Positions 1-9,900 of a DNA stretch of 64,000 nucleotides are shown here, piece after piece. Below the pieces are notes generated by a model that was not told where the DNA came from, ran no database searches, and saw only the letters and a program-made list of their open reading frames with translations. The position numbers and the translations under genes are program-made. Source of the stretch: Prevotella melaninogenica ATCC 25845 (GTDB taxonomy: Bacteria > Bacteroidota > Bacteroidia > Bacteroidales > Bacteroidaceae); contig NC_014370.1 of NCBI RefSeq assembly GCF_000144405.1, positions 811,501 through 875,500 of the forward strand. Reading direction: 5' to 3'. Numbering within the stretch: position 1 is the stretch's first letter; every line of letters starts with the position of its first letter.

Positions 1-372
1 GTTAAGCGATATATATTTAGGTTATAAGGATAGTAAATTATATTATTAGTTTTTAAAGCCAAATCGCTTATTAGGTAACATACCATAGTAATAAGAACTA
101 TACATTTTGTGGCTAATGAACGATTTGGGTTAAATGCAGACTTTATTCTGGCTGAGACGGTTCTTTGTTGTTTATTGTTTTATAATTTATGTATTTTTCA
201 GTTGTGATTTATGGTATTTCGTTTTGACTTTTTCATTATTATTGATAACTTTGTATTCGATAATATATGGTATGATATTTATCTAATTGAGAATAGGCGT
301 AAAGCTATACAAATGCCTGTTCATGATTGATGTAATAGATCATAATGTAGAAACCTAATTCATTATAACCTT
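1..372. other. Intergenic leader region, no gene seen
   Basis: No ORF of useful length is visible on either strand. The only recognisable signal is the promoter at 223-253. The first bases could be the tail of a gene outside the window, but all three forward frames close within the first 60 bases or so and nothing can be assigned. Confidence 0.5.
223..253 (+). promoter_or_regulatory. Bacteroidetes-type promoter of the M64 peptidase gene
   Basis: TTTG at 223-226 and TAACTTTG at 246-253 are 19 bases apart, which fits the Bacteroidetes primary sigma consensus (TTTG / TAnnTTTG). Transcription would start near 260 and leave a 5' leader of about 110 nt before the ATG at 373. Confidence 0.6.
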
Positions 373-1674
373 ATGAAAAAAATTATCACGCTCTTGTTCT
401 TGGCTGTCACACTAACTGCTGCAGCACAGGATTTTAATCATTACTTTGAGGATGCAACGCTTCGTCTTGATTACATTTTTTCAGGTAATGCTAAGCATCA
501 GGCCATTGCTGTAGACGAGTTGTCACGCATACCACGTTGGTATGGTAAGCATGAACGATTGGCTGAGGTGCCTGTCGAAGGAAATGGTCAAGTTATTGTT
601 CGTGATCATCGCACACAAAAGGTTATTTATCGAAATTCATTCTCAACACTTTTTCAGGAATGGTTGACGTATGATGAGGCAAAGAAACCTTCTGGTAAAG
701 CATTTGAAAATGTCTTTCTCGTTCCTTTCCCAAAGGATTCTGTAGATATAACAGTTGAACTAAGGAACAACCGTCGTGAGGTAACAGTATCTATGAGTCA
801 TACTGTTAATCCAAAGGATATTCTCATTCGTCACATCGGTGAACGTTCTGTAACACCTTACGAAACACTGCAGAAGGCTGCAGACACGACACGTTGTATT
901 CACATTGCTTATGTTGCAGAGGGATATACAGAGGCGGAGATGGCAAACTTTATAGAAGATTGTCGCACTGCTAATGAAGCTCTTTTTGCACATGAGCCAT
1001 TTAAATCACTGCGTCAACGCTTTAATGTTGTAGCTGTTAAGTCACCATCTATGGAGAGTGGTACGTCTGAACCATCAAAGGGTATTTGGAAAAACACGGC
1101 ACTTCACTCACATTTTGATACATTCTACAGTGACCGTTATCTGACAACATTGCATCTAAAGGAATTACATGACTGGTTGGCTGGTACACCTTATGAGCAT
1201 ATCATTGTACTTGTAAATACAGAGAAGTATGGTGGCGGTGGTATTCTGAACTCTTATAACCTTTCAATGGTGCGTAATCCTTATTTCAAGCCAGTTGTTG
1301 TACATGAGTTTGGACATTCCTTTGCAGGTCTGGGTGATGAATATGCATACGAAAAGGAGCAGATTAATATGTATCCAACTGATGTAGAACCTTGGGAGCC
1401 AAACCTTACAACTTTAGTTGACTTCCATGGGAAATGGGAGAATCTTATAAACAAGAAGACACCTATTCCAACTCCTCAGCCAGCTGACCTTGATAAACCA
1501 AATGCGCGTTATGATAAGTGGAAGGTGGGTGTTTATGAACCTGCAGGCTATTCTCAGCATGGAGTTTATCGCGCATACCCAGACTGTCGTATGCGTACAA
1601 ATATGCACCCTGAATTCTGTCCTGCTTGCAATTTAGGACTTACAAAACTTATCAAGTTCTATACGGGAGAGTAG
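373..1674 (+). CDS. M64 family metallopeptidase (IgA peptidase-like), secreted
   Basis: The protein has 433 residues. It begins with a signal peptide (MKKIITLLFLAVTLTAAAQ), so it is exported across the inner membrane. The zinc site HEFGH lies at about residues 311-315 and is followed by a conserved GLGDEY, the extended pattern of peptidase family M64, whose founder cleaves IgA. An N-terminal beta-rich M64_N-like region fills roughly residues 20-150. Four cysteines near the C-terminus (CRM, CPAC) may form disulfides or a second metal site. The gene is monocistronic, with its own promoter at 223-253 and a convergent neighbour (glyA). The family is firm; the substrate, host IgA or another protein, is unknown, and many Bacteroidales carry this gene without proven IgA cleavage. 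Confidence 0.88.
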   Translation: MKKIITLLFLAVTLTAAAQDFNHYFEDATLRLDYIFSGNAKHQAIAVDELSRIPRWYGKHERLAEVPVEGNGQVIVRDHRTQKVIYRNSFSTLFQEWLTYDEAKKPSGKAFENVFLVPFPKDSVDITVELRNNRREVTVSMSHTVNPKDILIRHIGERSVTPYETLQKAADTTRCIHIAYVAEGYTEAEMANFIEDCRTANEALFAHEPFKSLRQRFNVVAVKSPSMESGTSEPSKGIWKNTALHSHFDTFYSDRYLTTLHLKELHDWLAGTPYEHIIVLVNTEKYGGGGILNSYNLSMVRNPYFKPVVVHEFGHSFAGLGDEYAYEKEQINMYPTDVEPWEPNLTTLVDFHGKWENLINKKTPIPTPQPADLDKPNARYDKWKVGVYEPAGYSQHGVYRAYPDCRMRTNMHPEFCPACNLGLTKLIKFYTGE

Positions 1675-1731
1675 GGGAATGTTAGTTTAGTTTACATTCC
1701 ATGGAATTGGATTGTATTAATGAACTCATAA

Positions 1732-1782
1732 AAACGGCTTGTGTATTACTTCAGTATTGTTCTGAGAATATATAAGCCGTTT
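1732..1782 (+). terminator. Hairpin after the M64 gene
   Basis: AAACGGCTT (1732-1740) pairs with AAGCCGTTT (1774-1782), with a weaker internal stem between them. It sits 58 bases after the peptidase stop. There is no clear T-run, so it may end transcription poorly or act only as a 3' end stabiliser. Confidence 0.4.
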
Positions 1783-1820
1783 GGTATGTAAGAAATTGCT
1801 TACATCGTGTATTGTCTTTA

Positions 1821-1890
1821 GTGCTTAGCACCATTGGTGTTTACCCACCGCACGACGTGTGCTGGGTATCAACACGATGTGTGCGGAGCT
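1821..1890. repeat. Clustered short palindromes (family 1, copy A)
   Basis: Near-palindromes of 13-16 bases follow each other closely: AGCACCATTGGTGTT, CGCACGACGTGTGCT and AACACGATGTGTGCG. All share a GCAC/ACAC-N4-5-GTGC/GTGT plan. The same kind of cluster recurs at 10836-10900, 24361-24435, 33401-33480 and 39780-39840, always between genes. It lies between two convergent genes here. The rest of 1675-2078 contains only hairpins. Confidence 0.7.
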
Positions 1891-2015
1891 GTAGTACAAT
1901 GATTGAAGATGGGTATTTAGGGGATATTATACCCGCTTTATTGAATATTGTAAATTGCTAATGAATAATGTGGGGGTATTGGAAAACGCTAATTTCGTTA
2001 TATGGTAATTTTACG

Positions 2016-2051
2016 AATAGAGGTGTACCAAATGATTGGTACACCTCTATT
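2016..2051 (-). terminator. Perfect 16-bp hairpin downstream of glyA
   Basis: AATAGAGGTGTACCAA (2016-2031) and its exact complement (2036-2051) flank a 4-nt loop, 28 bases past the glyA stop. The T-run on the minus side is weak (ATTCGTAAAATT), so this is a strong structure but an imperfect intrinsic terminator. It could also serve as a barrier between the convergent transcripts. Confidence 0.6.
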
Positions 2052-2078
2052 GTATAATATCTTTTATAAATCTTGTGT

Positions 2079-3359
2079 TTAGTAAGCGAAGAGAGGATAG
2101 TCCTTCATCGTCTCATTCACTTTCTCACGTACACGCTTAATAACCTGCTCGTTCTCTGGGTCTGACAATACCTCATCAATAAGGTCAGCACAGAGTAACA
2201 TCATATCTTCCTTACAGCCACGTGTTGTCATTGCAGCTGTTCCAAGGCGTAAACCGCTGGTCTGGAACGCAGAACGCTCATCGTATGGTACCTTATTTTT
2301 ATTGGCTGTGATGTCAGCAGCAACAAGTGCATTCTCTGCAACCTTACCAGTAAGGTCTGGATACTTCTGACGTAGGTCGAGCAGCATAGAATGGTTGTCT
2401 GTGCCACCGCTAACAATGCTGAAGCCTTTTTCAACAAGTGCTTGAGCAAGAACAGAAGCATTCTTCTTCACCTGTGTTGCATATTCCTTCCAGCTTGGTA
2501 GGAGGTTCTCACCAAAGCCAACAGCCTTAGCTGCAATAACATGTTCCAATGGACCACCCTGGTTACCTGGGAATACAGCAGAATTCAAGAGCATAGACAT
2601 TGGTTTCAAATCACCCTTCTTGGTTGTTAAGCCCCAAGGATTATCGAAGTCCTTACCCATAAGGATAATACCGCCACGAGGACCACGGAGTGTCTTGTGA
2701 GTTGTAGTGGTAACAATATGAGCATATTTTACAGGGTTATCGAGCAGACCTGCAGCAATAAGACCAGCAGGATGAGCCATGTCAACCATTAACAAAGCGC
2801 CTACCTCGTCAGCAATCTTGCGCATGCGCTTATAATCCCACTCACGGCTGTAAGCAGAACCACCACCGATGATAAGCTTTGGCTTGTGCTCACGTGCGAG
2901 ACGCTCCATCTCGTCATAGTCAACACGACCAGTCTCACGGTTCAATGTATAACCAACATGGTTATAAAGGATACCAGATGTATTTACCTCACTACCATGA
3001 GAGAGATGACCGCCTTGGTCAAGGTCAAGTCCCATAAATGTGTCGCCTGGTTTCAGCACGGCAAGCAACACAGCTTGGTTAGCCTGCGCACCAGAGTGAG
3101 GCTGCACATTGGCATATTCTGCACCAAAGAGTTGCTTTACGCGCTCAATGGCAAGTGTTTCAACTTGGTCAACCACTTGACAACCACCATAATAGCGTTT
3201 GCCAGGGTAACCTTCAGCATACTTGTTTGTTAGGTAAGATCCCATGGCTTGCATAACTTCGTCACTGACGAAATTCTCTGATGCAATCAGCTCCATACCT
3301 TTGAGCTGGCGTTTGTGTTCCATCTCAATAAGGTCAAAAATTTCTTGGTCTCTTCTCAT
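2079..3359 (-). CDS. glyA: Serine hydroxymethyltransferase
   Basis: PLP enzyme that interconverts serine and glycine while loading one-carbon units on tetrahydrofolate, in the cytosol. The PLP-lysine motif [13 protein letters not shown], the N-terminal ELIASENF and the GKRYYGG segment are all present. I chose the ATG at 3359 ([18 protein letters not shown], 426 aa), since SHMT proteins start just before this block; an in-frame ATG at 3386 would add nine residues with no family counterpart. The gene stands alone, with a promoter at 3422-3452 and a hairpin behind it. It is linked in function to the 5-formyl-THF cyclo-ligase at 29225, since SHMT can generate 5-formyl-THF as a side product. Confidence 0.97.
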   Translation of the reverse strand: MRRDQEIFDLIEMEHKRQLKGMELIASENFVSDEVMQAMGSYLTNKYAEGYPGKRYYGGCQVVDQVETLAIERVKQLFGAEYANVQPHSGAQANQAVLLAVLKPGDTFMGLDLDQGGHLSHGSEVNTSGILYNHVGYTLNRETGRVDYDEMERLAREHKPKLIIGGGSAYSREWDYKRMRKIADEVGALLMVDMAHPAGLIAAGLLDNPVKYAHIVTTTTHKTLRGPRGGIILMGKDFDNPWGLTTKKGDLKPMSMLLNSAVFPGNQGGPLEHVIAAKAVGFGENLLPSWKEYATQVKKNASVLAQALVEKGFSIVSGGTDNHSMLLDLRQKYPDLTGKVAENALVAADITANKNKVPYDERSAFQTSGLRLGTAAMTTRGCKEDMMLLCADLIDEVLSDPENEQVIKRVREKVNETMKDYPLFAY

Positions 3360-3421
3360 GTGTATTGAATGTTTATGGGGAATCATTTTCTATAAATGAA
3401 CCCCTGGTTAGTGATACGCTG

Positions 3422-3452
3422 CAAATATACGAATTAATGTTCTAACTTGCAA
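3422..3452 (-). promoter_or_regulatory. glyA promoter
   Basis: On the minus strand TATATTTG (3429 to 3422) matches TAnnTTTG. A CTTG element at 3453-3450, 20 bases upstream, serves as the -33. The -33 lies in the palindrome ACTTGCAAGT (3445-3454), which is shared with the divergent promoter of the next gene. Confidence 0.55.
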
Positions 3453-3479
3453 GTGTATCAAAAAAATAATGTAACTTTG
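3446..3479 (+). promoter_or_regulatory. Promoter of the small conserved gene at 3556
   Basis: TAACTTTG at 3472-3479 fits the -7 consensus. CTTG at 3446-3449 lies 22 bases upstream, inside the same ACTTGCAAGT palindrome used by glyA, so the two promoters are divergent and overlapping. Confidence 0.5.
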
Positions 3480-3555
3480 CATTTATAATGGTTCGTCTGC
3501 ATCATTGCAATGGTGTGTCGAAAGTATTAATTGATAATATATTACAACATTATCT

Positions 3556-3936
3556 ATGAAGCTAAAAGAGTTATTCCAGGCTTACGAGTTTGATGAAATT
3601 TATCCACAGATAGGACTTATGTTTCCTAAAGGTCGCCATTTGCGTGTGCAGTTTGGTAATGCATACAATTTATTGTTAACGCTTAACCCTGTTGCATCAA
3701 AGAAGCAGATTCGTTATCAGTTAATGGAAGATCCAGATACTAACGAGATGTTCTATGGAGCAGATGACCATGACTTTAATGGTCCGTGGGAAGTTCTTCT
3801 TGGTAAGGAAGTTAAGAAAGAACCTAAGGTTGACCTTACAAATGAAGAATTGGTTGCTAACTGTTTATTGAATACGGTTTTAATTGGTCGTCACCCTCGT
3901 TCATTTGAAAAGGATTATCAAGCTATTGTGAAGTAG
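3556..3936 (+). CDS. Conserved small protein of unknown function
   Basis: 126 residues, soluble, with no signal peptide and no membrane segment. I do not recognise a named domain. Visible features are a mixed alpha/beta start, the segment GLMFPKGRHLRVQFGNAYNLLLTLNP, and an acidic MEDPDTNEMFYGADDHDFNGPWEVLLGKE stretch with aromatic residues. Codon use matches the neighbouring core genes and it has its own promoter, so it is very likely real. It is transcribed divergently from glyA with overlapping promoter elements, which could couple their expression. Confidence 0.75.
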   Translation: MKLKELFQAYEFDEIYPQIGLMFPKGRHLRVQFGNAYNLLLTLNPVASKKQIRYQLMEDPDTNEMFYGADDHDFNGPWEVLLGKEVKKEPKVDLTNEELVANCLLNTVLIGRHPRSFEKDYQAIVK

Positions 3937-3944
3937 AAGATAGT

Positions 3945-4205
3945 AGATAAGTTAACGAGTGAACAAGTAAACGAGTTGACAAGTTGTTTGATAAGAAGGA
4001 TTCAATCCCCTTTTATCATTTCAACTTGCCAACTCGTTTTATTAACCAACTAAAAAGTTCTTATAAATTTTATTATTAATTAACTTGTCAACTTACTGCC
4101 TATATCTTATCAAGCAACTTGTTTACTCGTTAACTTGTCAACTAATTAACTATTCTATCAAGCAACTTGTTTACTCGTCAACTCGTTAACTCGTCAACTG
4201 GTAAA
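3945..4205. repeat. Cluster of AACTTGT/AACTCGT-type units forming inverted arms
   Basis: The stretch is built from permuted 7-8 base units such as AACTTGT, AACTCGT, GTTAACT and AAGCAACTTGTTTACTCG. The left arm (about 3951-3990) reads as the complement of the right arms (about 4078-4125 and 4141-4203), so long imperfect hairpins can form. It separates the gene at 3556 from the convergent cupin gene. No ORF crosses it. Confidence 0.65.
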
Positions 4206-4214
4206 CTATCAACC

Positions 4215-4538
4215 CTACCCTCTAATCATTGTTATAATCATCTTGAATCGCTCAGGTGCGTTCACAGAGTGAGGTGCACCACTTGGAATGATGAAACCTT
4301 CGCCAGCACTAATCACGTGCTTTATGTTTTCAACGGTCAATTCCATTTTTCCATCAACAACCTGAATGAAAGCATCGAATGGTGCGGTATGCTCTGAAAG
4401 TCCTTGACCAGCATCGAAACTGAACAAAGTAACACTACCAGCATTACTGTGTACCAATTCTTTACTTACTACGCCACCTTCTGCATAATCAATCACACTG
4501 TTTGAAGTGAAAACAATTCCTTTTTCTACTTTAGCCAT
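4215..4538 (-). CDS. Small cupin-domain protein
   Basis: 107 residues forming a single cupin barrel. The first cupin motif is recognisable in GQGLSEHTAPFDAFIQVVDGK and the second in AGEGFIIPSGAPHSVNAPE, which provide likely metal-ligand histidines (SEH, PHS). The ATG at 4538 is preceded by AAAGGAG, a rare clear Shine-Dalgarno for this lineage. It stands alone. Small cupins of this kind often sense or bind small molecules or isomerise sugars; the substrate cannot be told from sequence. Confidence 0.85.
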   Translation of the reverse strand: MAKVEKGIVFTSNSVIDYAEGGVVSKELVHSNAGSVTLFSFDAGQGLSEHTAPFDAFIQVVDGKMELTVENIKHVISAGEGFIIPSGAPHSVNAPERFKMIITMIRG

Positions 4539-4820
4539 GTTTGTATCTCCTTTATTTGATTTATAATATTTTGTTTTATTTCTCTATATTAAATGCTACA
4601 AAGTTGATGCCAAGTTAGAAAGTGGGAACAAATGTTACTATTAAAGTCGTTGGTGGTAGATATAATGGTAGCTTATTCTCTCTTGCTCACTTCTTTTGTG
4701 AGTTTTGAAAAATTCTAAATTGTTTTCGTATCCTTTTTCTTAAACTTTTGATAACTCTGAAATAAGCAATACACTTTACCACTGAGTACTGATAACAAGG
4801 TGTTTTTTCTTAAAACTAAT

Positions 4821-4917
4821 TTTACTGTCACTTCTGTCATTCAATGTTGTCATCTAATGCCTTGGCTTACAGTATAGATACATGAAGTGTTAAAAGTGAC
4901 AGCAAATTAAAAATAAA
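4821..4917 (+). repeat. ~100-bp element with TGTCACTT terminal inverted repeats (copy 1)
   Basis: The element starts TTTACTGTCACTT and ends AAAAGTGACAGCAA, so its ends are imperfect inverted repeats. The interior shares TGTCAT, CTTxGxTTACAG and TACATGAA blocks, in order, with the complement of 10526-10632. It has no coding capacity. The remaining part of the 4539-4990 gap shows nothing else I can name. Confidence 0.65.
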
Positions 4918-4990
4918 CTTATTCTTGTAGGAAGTATAGTAATATCTCTTGTTAGAGAGCCTTTGTTACTACATATATCTTAGGAATTAC

Positions 4991-5983
4991 TTATTTTTCC
5001 TTTACCGTAATATTTCTTTTCAGACCCTCGTATTTAACTCGCTTAACAGCAGATCCTTTAAATAACCGTTGATAATCTTCAACTGTTAGATTGTGCCACT
5101 TCTCTTTGCTCATGCTGAGAAGCTCAGGCTTAGGTTGGAGAGCTGGTTCTGTATTAGGTGTTGCAAAGCGATTCCAAGGACATGCAGTTTGGCATCGATC
5201 ACAGCCATATATCGTATCACCCATGTGGTTTTTTGCTTCGTCAGTTAGTTCTCCACGATTTTCAATCAGTTGATATGAAAGACATCGTTCGGCATGGAAA
5301 TCTTCATCAGGGATGATTGCACGAGTAGGGCAGGCATCAATACAACGATGGCAACTTCCACATCGGTTTGACATCGCTTCATCGTATACATCAACATCAA
5401 AAGGTAAGAAAATCTCACCCAAAAAGAACATAGAACCTGCATGAGGAATGATGAGCTGATGATTGCGTCCTACCCATCCAAGTCCTGCCTTCTGTGCCCA
5501 ATAACGTTCAAGGACAGGAGCAGTATCACAGAAGCAACGTACTGAGGGTTCTTCGCCTTCTTCTTGTTTGGGGAGTTGCCACCGTTCTGTTATCTTTATC
5601 GCTAATTCCCTCATCTTTTGCTTCATTAGGTCATGATAATCTAAACCAAGTGCATATGCTGCTATTTGATACTCGCCTTTAGGTAGCTGTTGAGCTGGAG
5701 CATAGTTGAGAGCAAGTGAAACGATACTCCGTACACCAGGAACGAGAAGCCGTGGGTCAAGTCGTTTCTCTAAGTAATTTGTCATATATGCCATTGAAGC
5801 TTCTTCACCATTCTCCAGCCATTTACGATATTTCTGTGCTACAGCTTTATCAACAGGTGCTGCCTTTGCTATACCACAAGCAAAGAATCCCATGGAGCGT
5901 GCTAAAGATTTTATTGTTGATGATTGGACGACAATTGAATCTTCCTTATTTATGTTAGGGCTTAAAGCATCTATTGATGACAT
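4991..5983 (-). CDS. queG: Epoxyqueuosine reductase
   Basis: 330 residues. The enzyme reduces epoxyqueuosine to queuosine in the wobble position of tRNAs with GUN anticodons, using cobalamin and two [4Fe-4S] clusters. Two cluster motifs are clear: CGSCHRCIDACPTRAI and CDRCQTACPWNRF. An N-terminal segment (SLARSMGFFACGIAKAAP) and SIVSLALNYAP match the family core. The start ATG at 5983 gives a slightly long N-terminus (about 20 extra residues); a later start near IKSLARSMGF cannot be excluded. No other queuosine gene lies in the window. Confidence 0.93.
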   Translation of the reverse strand: MSSIDALSPNINKEDSIVVQSSTIKSLARSMGFFACGIAKAAPVDKAVAQKYRKWLENGEEASMAYMTNYLEKRLDPRLLVPGVRSIVSLALNYAPAQQLPKGEYQIAAYALGLDYHDLMKQKMRELAIKITERWQLPKQEEGEEPSVRCFCDTAPVLERYWAQKAGLGWVGRNHQLIIPHAGSMFFLGEIFLPFDVDVYDEAMSNRCGSCHRCIDACPTRAIIPDEDFHAERCLSYQLIENRGELTDEAKNHMGDTIYGCDRCQTACPWNRFATPNTEPALQPKPELLSMSKEKWHNLTVEDYQRLFKGSAVKRVKYEGLKRNITVKEK

Positions 5984-6095
5984 ATAATGAGATTAAATTT
6001 CCTTATAGAAAGAGGGTAATTAGATGATAGTTAAAGGAGAAACATAAACTACTACCACAATATTTTTATTTTTTATACCATAGAGGTATGGGTGA

Positions 6096-6728
6096 TTAAA
6101 ATGTTTCGGCAGGGTCATCAGGGAAGACTTTAAACTCATAACCTTGGTTTTTAAGCCATTGCAATGATTCTGGGAGTGCTGTACGAAGCTTGTCAATACT
6201 TTTGAGAGAGTCATGAAATGTGATGATAGACCCATTACGAGCATATCGCTTTACATTGTTTACAACATCTGCAGCTGATAACCATTTAGAATAATCACGT
6301 GTTACAAGGTCCCACATAACAACACGATAATTTTGTTTTACCCACCAATATACAGTATGGCGTAACCATCCGTGTGGTGGACGAAAATAAGGAGTGTTGA
6401 GAAGCGCATCTGCCTTAGTAACATCTACAGCATAGGTTAGTGTCCAGTGTTTGAAAGAACCAAGATGATGATAAGTATGATTCCCCACTTTATGTCCACG
6501 ACGTATTACTTCCTCATAGATTTCTGGATGTTTTCTTACATTGTCAGCAACCATGAAGAACATTGCCTTTGCATTGAATTGGTCAAGTATGTCGAGAATA
6601 AATGGTGTTGCTTCGGGTATTGGTCCATCATCAAATGTGAGATAAACGGAATGGTCGTTCTTGTTCATACGCCAAAGAGCGTGTGGATAAAAGATACGTA
6701 GCCAGCGTGCAGGTTGTTCTATTAGCAT
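6096..6728 (-). CDS. Polysaccharide deacetylase (NodB-type)
   Basis: About 210 residues from the ATG at 6728 (MLIEQPARWLRIF); the longer frame opens only with TTG. The catalytic NodB motifs are in order: TFDDGP (motif 1, base and metal Asp), GHKVGNHTYHH (motif 2, metal His), RPPHGWLR (motif 3) and a C-terminal IITFHDS (motif 5). Such enzymes remove N- or O-acetyl groups from peptidoglycan or other glycans. No signal peptide is evident, although the N-terminus carries an amphipathic aromatic stretch, so localisation is unclear. It lies 174 bases downstream of the large DUF2723 gene on the same strand, with a terminator-like hairpin between. Confidence 0.9.
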   Translation of the reverse strand: MLIEQPARWLRIFYPHALWRMNKNDHSVYLTFDDGPIPEATPFILDILDQFNAKAMFFMVADNVRKHPEIYEEVIRRGHKVGNHTYHHLGSFKHWTLTYAVDVTKADALLNTPYFRPPHGWLRHTVYWWVKQNYRVVMWDLVTRDYSKWLSAADVVNNVKRYARNGSIITFHDSLKSIDKLRTALPESLQWLKNQGYEFKVFPDDPAETF

Positions 6729-6852
6729 ATTATTCAATACATCCCTAAACTCTTTTCTCAATGACTGAGAAAGAATTTGTACTTTAATATTATTATCGTC
6801 TATTCAACTAAAATCCTGTTTGTGTAGGGCTAAGAGCGGATAGTGTAAAGCA

Positions 6853-6902
6853 AAAAGCCAGAGTTTGGCTGTCTTTAAGGACAACCAGATTCTGGCTTTT
6901 AG
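6853..6902 (-). terminator. Intrinsic terminator of the DUF2723 gene
   Basis: AAAAGCCAGA (6853-6862) pairs with TCTGGCTTTT (6891-6900), with further pairing inside (TTGG/CCAG, TGTC/GGACA). On the minus strand the stem is followed by GGCTTTTTGCTTT. Confidence 0.75.
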
Positions 6903-6934
6903 TTTTGAATCTCTTTAATAGGATTATAGTAATC

Positions 6935-9900
6935 CTACATCAATGCACCACCTCTATTTTTGAATCTTACAAAAAGATTGTCAAGCTGGGCTGCATGTTT
7001 GTTTGCCCATTCACGATCAGCTTGCTCATTCTCGTTAACAAGATTCATCATAATCTGGAAATTCATCTTACATGAACTCTGAGACATATTGAAGAGACGA
7101 GGATTAAGACTCAAATAGTAGTTTACATACTGAAGTGAAATCTTCCACAAATCATCATACATCTGGCGTGCCTTTACTTTCTGACCAAGTAATGCGTATG
7201 CACGTGCCATATCTGATGAACCACTCATGTAGCTGATTGGCACGTTATAGCTTGGTATTTCCTTCTCAGCCTTCTGTAATACTTTCAACGCTTTAGCCTT
7301 CTCACCCTTTGCAATGAGGTGAAGTGCAAGGTCAGCCATCTCACGACGATGTGTATAGCACATACGAGCTACAGTTTCATCGATGTAAAGTCCTGGCTTG
7401 CTAAGACCACCCCATTTGAAGCGATTCATCATGACATCATAAGTCTTCTCAGTATCGAAGTTACGCATATTGATGCCAGTAGAATTAGCATTGTCCATTG
7501 TAGAGAATGGTGTAATACGATTTACGAGACCTTCTTGAATGAAGTTTTCACCTAAGTTCATAAAGTTCTCAGCTCCAACGGTTACAGCTACATAGAGAGG
7601 ACGTGTCCAGTTACAGTTAGCAATCATCTCAAGCATCATCAAGTCATTCTTGTATAAAGCTTGTTTTCCTGCCAATGAGATAACCATTCGATCTGGAATA
7701 GAATCACCTGGACGCATCATACCACTGCGACGAACAGCCTCCTTATCGATAGTCATGTAGATGGTATCAGTAGGGATAACATGGCTGTCAGCATTCTTTG
7801 AGCGTACCCAATACTTGAGAATATTCTTTAATTCAAATGGGTCGTCACCAAATTGTGCCTTTGCTGAAACAGGATCCTGCTTATAGAACTCTCGTATTTG
7901 TTCCTTAAATTCTGGTTGAATCTGTACATACTCATTTGTTCCACTTACATAATCAAGGCGTGGCCATGAGATAGGTACACTTGGTGAGTTGTATGCTGGA
8001 CGGCGCATTTGATCGATGTACCAGTCTGTCTGCAGATAAGAAAGGTTACAAACACGTGTATCTGTACGCACTCCCTCAACCTCTTGGTTATACCAAAGTG
8101 GGAAGGTATCGTTGTCACCATTCGTAAAGATAATAGGATTACCCTTCTGCTGTAATGAATTAAGATAGTTCTGACCAAAGTCACGGCAAGTATATCGACC
8201 TGAACGATCGTGGTCATCCCATGTCTGTGATGCCATCTGGATAGGAACAAGCAGACAAACAAGTGAGATGACAGAGGCTGATAATACTGGTGCAACCTTG
8301 AGTTTACGTGCCCAGTCGTAGAGTGCCAATACTCCTAATCCACACCAGATAGCGTATGCATAGAATGAAGCAGCATAAGCATAGTCACGTTCACGTGGCT
8401 GACTTGGTGTCTGATTCAGGTAGATAACAATGGCAAGACCAGTCATAAAGAACAAGAAGAATACGACCCAGAACTGCTGTATACCACGTTTTCCACGCCA
8501 TGCCTGCCAGAAAAGACCGATTAATCCGAGCAATAATGGTAGACAATAGAAGACGTTGTGTCCTTTGTTTGCTTTCAACTCATCAGGTAACAAGTTTTGG
8601 TCACCATAAAGCGAATTGTCAATGAATGATATACCTGTAATCCAGTTACCATGTTCTGGTTCACCATTACCTTGAATATCGTTCTGTCGTCCTGCAAAGT
8701 TCCACATGAAGTAACGCCAGTACATGAAGTTACACTGGTAAGAAAGGAAGAACTTTAAGTTTTCCCATTGTGTAGGTATCTTTACGCCATCAACATCATG
8801 TCCAGTAATACCACCCATCCACTGTTCGTATAGACCAGCAGAACCAGGGTTGTACATACGTGGGAATAACATATTCTGTTCAAAAACCTGTGTTGCTTTA
8901 TGACGGACAATGAAGTAAGAGTCTTTCTCGTCTTTAGACGCTTTCTCCTTACGCTCATAGACCGGAGCACCCTCATCAAACTTATAGTGCATACCGTCTT
9001 CTGCAACTGCAGGTTGACTTGAGTATGCCTGTCCGTAGAGTAATGGACGGTCACCATACTGGTCACGACTCAGATAACTACCCAAAGTAAAGATATCCTC
9101 TGGTGAATTCTGATCCATTGGTGGATTGGCTGTTGAGCGTATAACGATTACAGCATATGAAGAGTAGCCGATAAACAACATCAGCATACAAAGTAAAGCT
9201 GTATTCTTTATGCGTGAAGAAACAAGTGCAACACGCTGCTTCTTGCCATCTTTGTTAAATGGACGCTGCCACTGAAGCAGTACGTAAACGAGTGCAAGTA
9301 CGACAAGTCCAGTAAAGAATGCTGTCCATCCATAGCCATAGAATGGAATACCAATCAGTCCCAGTGCTGCCAAGAATGCTATATTCTGACGGCGTGGGTT
9401 CTTATCCTGATATGTCTCATAGATGCCCCAAATGAAGGAAGCAATAAGTAAGGCAATATAAATAATGGTACCCGTGTTGAATGGCATGCCAAGTGTATTC
9501 GTAAAGAATAACTCAAACCATCCACCTACTGTGATAATACCTGGAACAACACCATACAGAACGGCTGCAACGAGGACTACAGAGAGGAGTAAGGCAAAGA
9601 GTGAACCCTTCAAGTTTGCATCTGGCACCTTCTTATAATAGTAAACCAGTGCAATGGCTGGAATACAAAGGAGGTTGAGTAGGTGCACACCAATTGACAG
9701 ACCAGTCATATAGGTAATCAGTATCAACCAACGGTCAGAATGAGGCTTGTCTGCATTATCTTCCCATTTCAATATAAGCCAGAAAACAACAGCTGTAAAC
9801 GCTGATGAATAGGCATATACCTCGCCCTCAACTGCTGAGAACCAGAAAGTGTCACTGAAAGTATAAATCAGTGCACCAACAAGGCCTGCACCTTCGATGG

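Noticed and set aside
760..993. Minus-strand frame inside the M64 gene
   Set aside because: Shadow of a clear peptidase coding frame on the other strand, with no independent features.
1821..1890. CRISPR array
   Set aside because: The repeated palindromes are short, variable and not separated by spacers of constant length; no cas gene is present.
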